Shown here: positions 39,544-41,348 of the stretch, one piece after another
Position numbering within the stretch: the first letter of the stretch is position 1
How the letters are laid out: each line of letters begins with the position of its first letter
Source of the DNA: a virus
Strand: one strand, 5' to 3'
DNA length: 41,348 nucleotides
IMG/VR virus record: IMGVR_UViG_3300042691_010884
Coordinates: 1 to 41,348 of that record
Made by a program: the position numbers and the translations under genes
The notes under the pieces: generated by a model
Databases searched by the model: none
What the model saw: the letters and a program-made list of their open reading frames with translations, nothing else
Told to the model about the DNA's origin: nothing

Positions 39544-41249
39544 GTAAACCTTTAAACAAAGACTTAACTACAGCACAGCAGGATTATGCTTATTTCCTTC
39601 CAGCTACTAGTGGTTTCTACGCTACCTTTATAGGCAAACAACGATATGGAAATTACGTAGATCCTGCTCGTATTCCTGCTGTGTGGAAAAATGGCGTAGA
39701 AAGTTTAAATTATCTCGAGCCAGACAAGGGACTATTTTATTACAGTCATTGTCTGTATTCAGCAGGTCATGCTAATTTGGATCTTAAAAAGTCCGACGAA
39801 GGTGAAGACATGTTTCGTAAGCGTGATCGTAGCACATCGTGGGTCTTAGGAGATTCAGGAGGTTTCCAGATTGGTAAAGGTGTTTGGGAAGGTGAGTGGA
39901 AAGATCCTAATGGGCCTGAAGTTCAAGCAGCTATGGCAGAGGCTGTAGCAAAAGGCATCGAACTCGTGCCACAGTTAGATGAGTCAGGGACTCCTAAAGT
40001 AGATAAAAAAGGAAATCCTAAATGTACCAAAGTTGATCATGTTAAAGTATATCAAGCAAAACTAGATGCTGCTCAAAAGAAAAGAGAACAAGTGCTTGCT
40101 TGGATGGATGCGTTAATGGATTACGGAATGGTACTAGATATTCCAGCATGGGTAGGTCGCAGTCCAGTCGGAGCAAAAAATAGTGGCATTTCCACTTACG
40201 ATCAAGCTGTAATGGCTACAAAATACAACAACGAGTATTTTATTAAACATCGTAATGGTAATTGTAAATTTTTGAACGTACTTCAAGGAGAGAACCACGA
40301 TCAAGCAGACGATTGGTACGAAAAGATGAAAGGATTCTGTGATCCTAAAATATATGGCGATAAGGCATTTAATGGTTGGGCCATGGGTGGACAAAACATG
40401 TGCGATGTTCACTTAGTACTAAAACGATTAGTAGCATTACGTTTTGATGGACTGTTAGAAAAAGGACAACAAGACTGGATGCACTTTTTAGGTACTAGTA
40501 AATTAGAGTGGGCATTGCTGTTAACTGATATTCAACGTGCTGTTAGAAAATATCACAACGAAAACTTTACTATTAGTTTTGACTGTGCTAGTCCTTTCTT
40601 AGCAACTGCTAATGGACAAATTTATGTTTCTACTGAAATACAGGATAGAAGCAAATGGTTGTATAGAATGTTACCCAGTGCCGATGACAAAAAATATGCT
40701 ACAGATAGTAGAGAATTTATCGATGCTGTAAACACAGATAACATCTTTAATGGAAGAACATTTACTAATAGTCCAGTAATGGAAAATGTACCTATTAAAG
40801 ATATTTGTATCTACAAACCTGGTGACCTAAATAAAATAGGCAAGGAAGGAAAAACGTCGTGGGATAGTTTTAGTTATGCTATTATGATGGGTCATAATGT
40901 TTGGCAACACATCAATAGTGTACAAGAAGCTAATAGACAGTATGACGCAGGACTTTGTCCTGCTATGTTAGTAGATGAAAAATTTGATCGGTTGTACTTC
41001 AAAGATATTATAGAGGCCATTTTTTGTACTAATGATCGAGAAGTTGCCGACTCGATCATAGAAGAATACAGCAAATATTGGATGGCTATCCCTGGAACTA
41101 GAGGTGCTACCGGAAAGAAAACTGTTAACACTTCCACAACCTTTGCCAATTTGTTTGACGTTTCAGAGCCGGATCCTGTACAATTAGACGAAGATGAAAC
41201 AAGTCAAGACGAATCCAAACTTAACGAACTTGAAGAAAGTGTAAAATGA
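39540..41249 (+). CDS. dpdA: DpdA-like tRNA-guanine-transglycosylase-fold protein (7-deazaguanine DNA modification)
   Basis: This 569-residue protein shows the tRNA-guanine transglycosylase core. DSGGFQ (105-110) carries the general acid/base Asp105. NVLQGE (246-251) and FNGWAMGGQN (277-286) form the base-recognition part, and ISFDCASPF (345-353) offers Asp348 as nucleophile. The CxCxxC zinc site of bacterial tRNA enzymes is absent. The pattern fits phage DpdA proteins, which exchange guanine in DNA for preQ0-type 7-deazaguanines to escape restriction. An insertion at about 125-190 with many charged residues is not in the tRNA enzyme. No queC, queD, queE or folE lies in the window. The tail (about 540-569) is very acidic. 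DpdA rather than a tRNA enzyme is inferred from phage context. Confidence 0.8.
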   Translation: MSKPLNKDLTTAQQDYAYFLPATSGFYATFIGKQRYGNYVDPARIPAVWKNGVESLNYLEPDKGLFYYSHCLYSAGHANLDLKKSDEGEDMFRKRDRSTSWVLGDSGGFQIGKGVWEGEWKDPNGPEVQAAMAEAVAKGIELVPQLDESGTPKVDKKGNPKCTKVDHVKVYQAKLDAAQKKREQVLAWMDALMDYGMVLDIPAWVGRSPVGAKNSGISTYDQAVMATKYNNEYFIKHRNGNCKFLNVLQGENHDQADDWYEKMKGFCDPKIYGDKAFNGWAMGGQNMCDVHLVLKRLVALRFDGLLEKGQQDWMHFLGTSKLEWALLLTDIQRAVRKYHNENFTISFDCASPFLATANGQIYVSTEIQDRSKWLYRMLPSADDKKYATDSREFIDAVNTDNIFNGRTFTNSPVMENVPIKDICIYKPGDLNKIGKEGKTSWDSFSYAIMMGHNVWQHINSVQEANRQYDAGLCPAMLVDEKFDRLYFKDIIEAIFCTNDREVADSIIEEYSKYWMAIPGTRGATGKKTVNTSTTFANLFDVSEPDPVQLDEDETSQDESKLNELEESVK

Positions 41250-41348
41250 CCTTGCCGGATGAGAGATTTCGAGCTGTACTTAGAACAAGAGAGTTTTTAG
41301 CAAATTTGTGTAATCCAAAACACACTCCTCGAGTACCTAAAATTATTA
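41246..41348 (+). CDS. Hypothetical protein, cut by the right window edge
   Basis: Only 34 codons are visible: MTLPDERFRAVLRTREFLAN followed by LCNPKHTPRVPKII. The start overlaps the previous stop (ATGA). The beginning resembles the small BPSL0761-type proteins (DERxRAVLxTREFL), which have no established function. The stop codon lies beyond the window. The identification is tentative because of the short stretch. Confidence 0.5.
   Translation, partial: MTLPDERFRAVLRTREFLANLCNPKHTPRVPKII

Noticed and set aside
1-41348. CRISPR array, insertion sequence, integrase or attachment site
   Set aside because: No regularly spaced direct repeats, no transposase or integrase motifs and no paired terminal repeats were seen. 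The repeats found are protein-coding fibre modules.

Overview
The window is a 41.3-kb piece of an AT-rich, T4-like tailed-phage (myovirus) genome. The placing rests on a T4-type replication set: DNA polymerase gp43, sliding clamp gp45 and clamp-loader subunit gp44. Further support comes from a gp31/GroES-type co-chaperonin, a DsbA-like protein, T4-type late promoters ([G/T]ATAAATA or CTAAATA) and tail-fibre gene types known from marine T4-like phages of cyanobacteria and SAR11. An overlapping inner/outer-membrane spanin pair points to a Gram-negative host. A secreted HExxH protein (33902-34216) looks bacterial in origin and weakly suggests an aquatic proteobacterial host. I saw no tRNA genes, insertion sequences or CRISPR arrays. 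Coding density is very high, and 4-40 bp gene overlaps are common.

Layout. (1) 1-12979: receptor-binding and tail-fibre structural genes, including a >1,360-residue beta-propeller fibre, with a fatty-acid desaturase and a subtilisin-like protease among them. (2) 12989-16695: an apparently early block holding a DNA polymerase III alpha fragment, GroES-like protein, MazG-like pyrophosphohydrolase, gp44, a DUF2452-like protein and dCMP deaminase. It converges on phoH (minus strand) at a perfect bidirectional terminator. (3) 17578-20422: late-promoter genes for virion or membrane proteins, spanins and a holin candidate. (4) 20455-24615: a proteostasis operon of overlapping dnaJ, def and full-length clpA, followed by an unknown gene. 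A strong sigma70-like promoter is predicted to start transcription almost on the dnaJ ATG. (5) 24669-33877: late genes, several of which share a short N-terminal peptide ending in (hydrophobic)-x-Glu, like T4 capsid-targeting sequences. They include a nucleotidyltransferase, a HAD-GH19-ParB-like fusion protein and lysine-rich internal-head-type proteins; a Dps-like ferritin and a separate GH19 endolysin lie among them. (6) 33902-34216: the secreted HExxH gene, with its own divergent promoter. (7) 34348-41348: DsbA, a membrane protein, a 2OG-Fe(II) oxygenase-like protein, a 54-residue membrane peptide, gp43 behind an operator-like hairpin, gp45 behind a late promoter, a DpdA-like tRNA-guanine-transglycosylase-fold protein (7-deazaguanine DNA modification) and a gene cut by the window edge.

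How it fits together. Sigma70-like promoters (12954, 14460, 20419, 34297) precede takeover and replication genes. T4-type late motifs (4833, 9502, 17545, 19631, 24644, 30423, 38304) precede structural, lysis and head genes, and also gp45, which in T4 is a co-activator of late transcription. The most interesting hypotheses are a set of capsid-packaged, possibly co-injected enzymes (24669-33877), the phage-encoded DnaJ/PDF/ClpA/GroES proteostasis set, and several RNA hairpins placed exactly at translation starts. All promoter, hairpin and domain calls were made by eye from the sequence.
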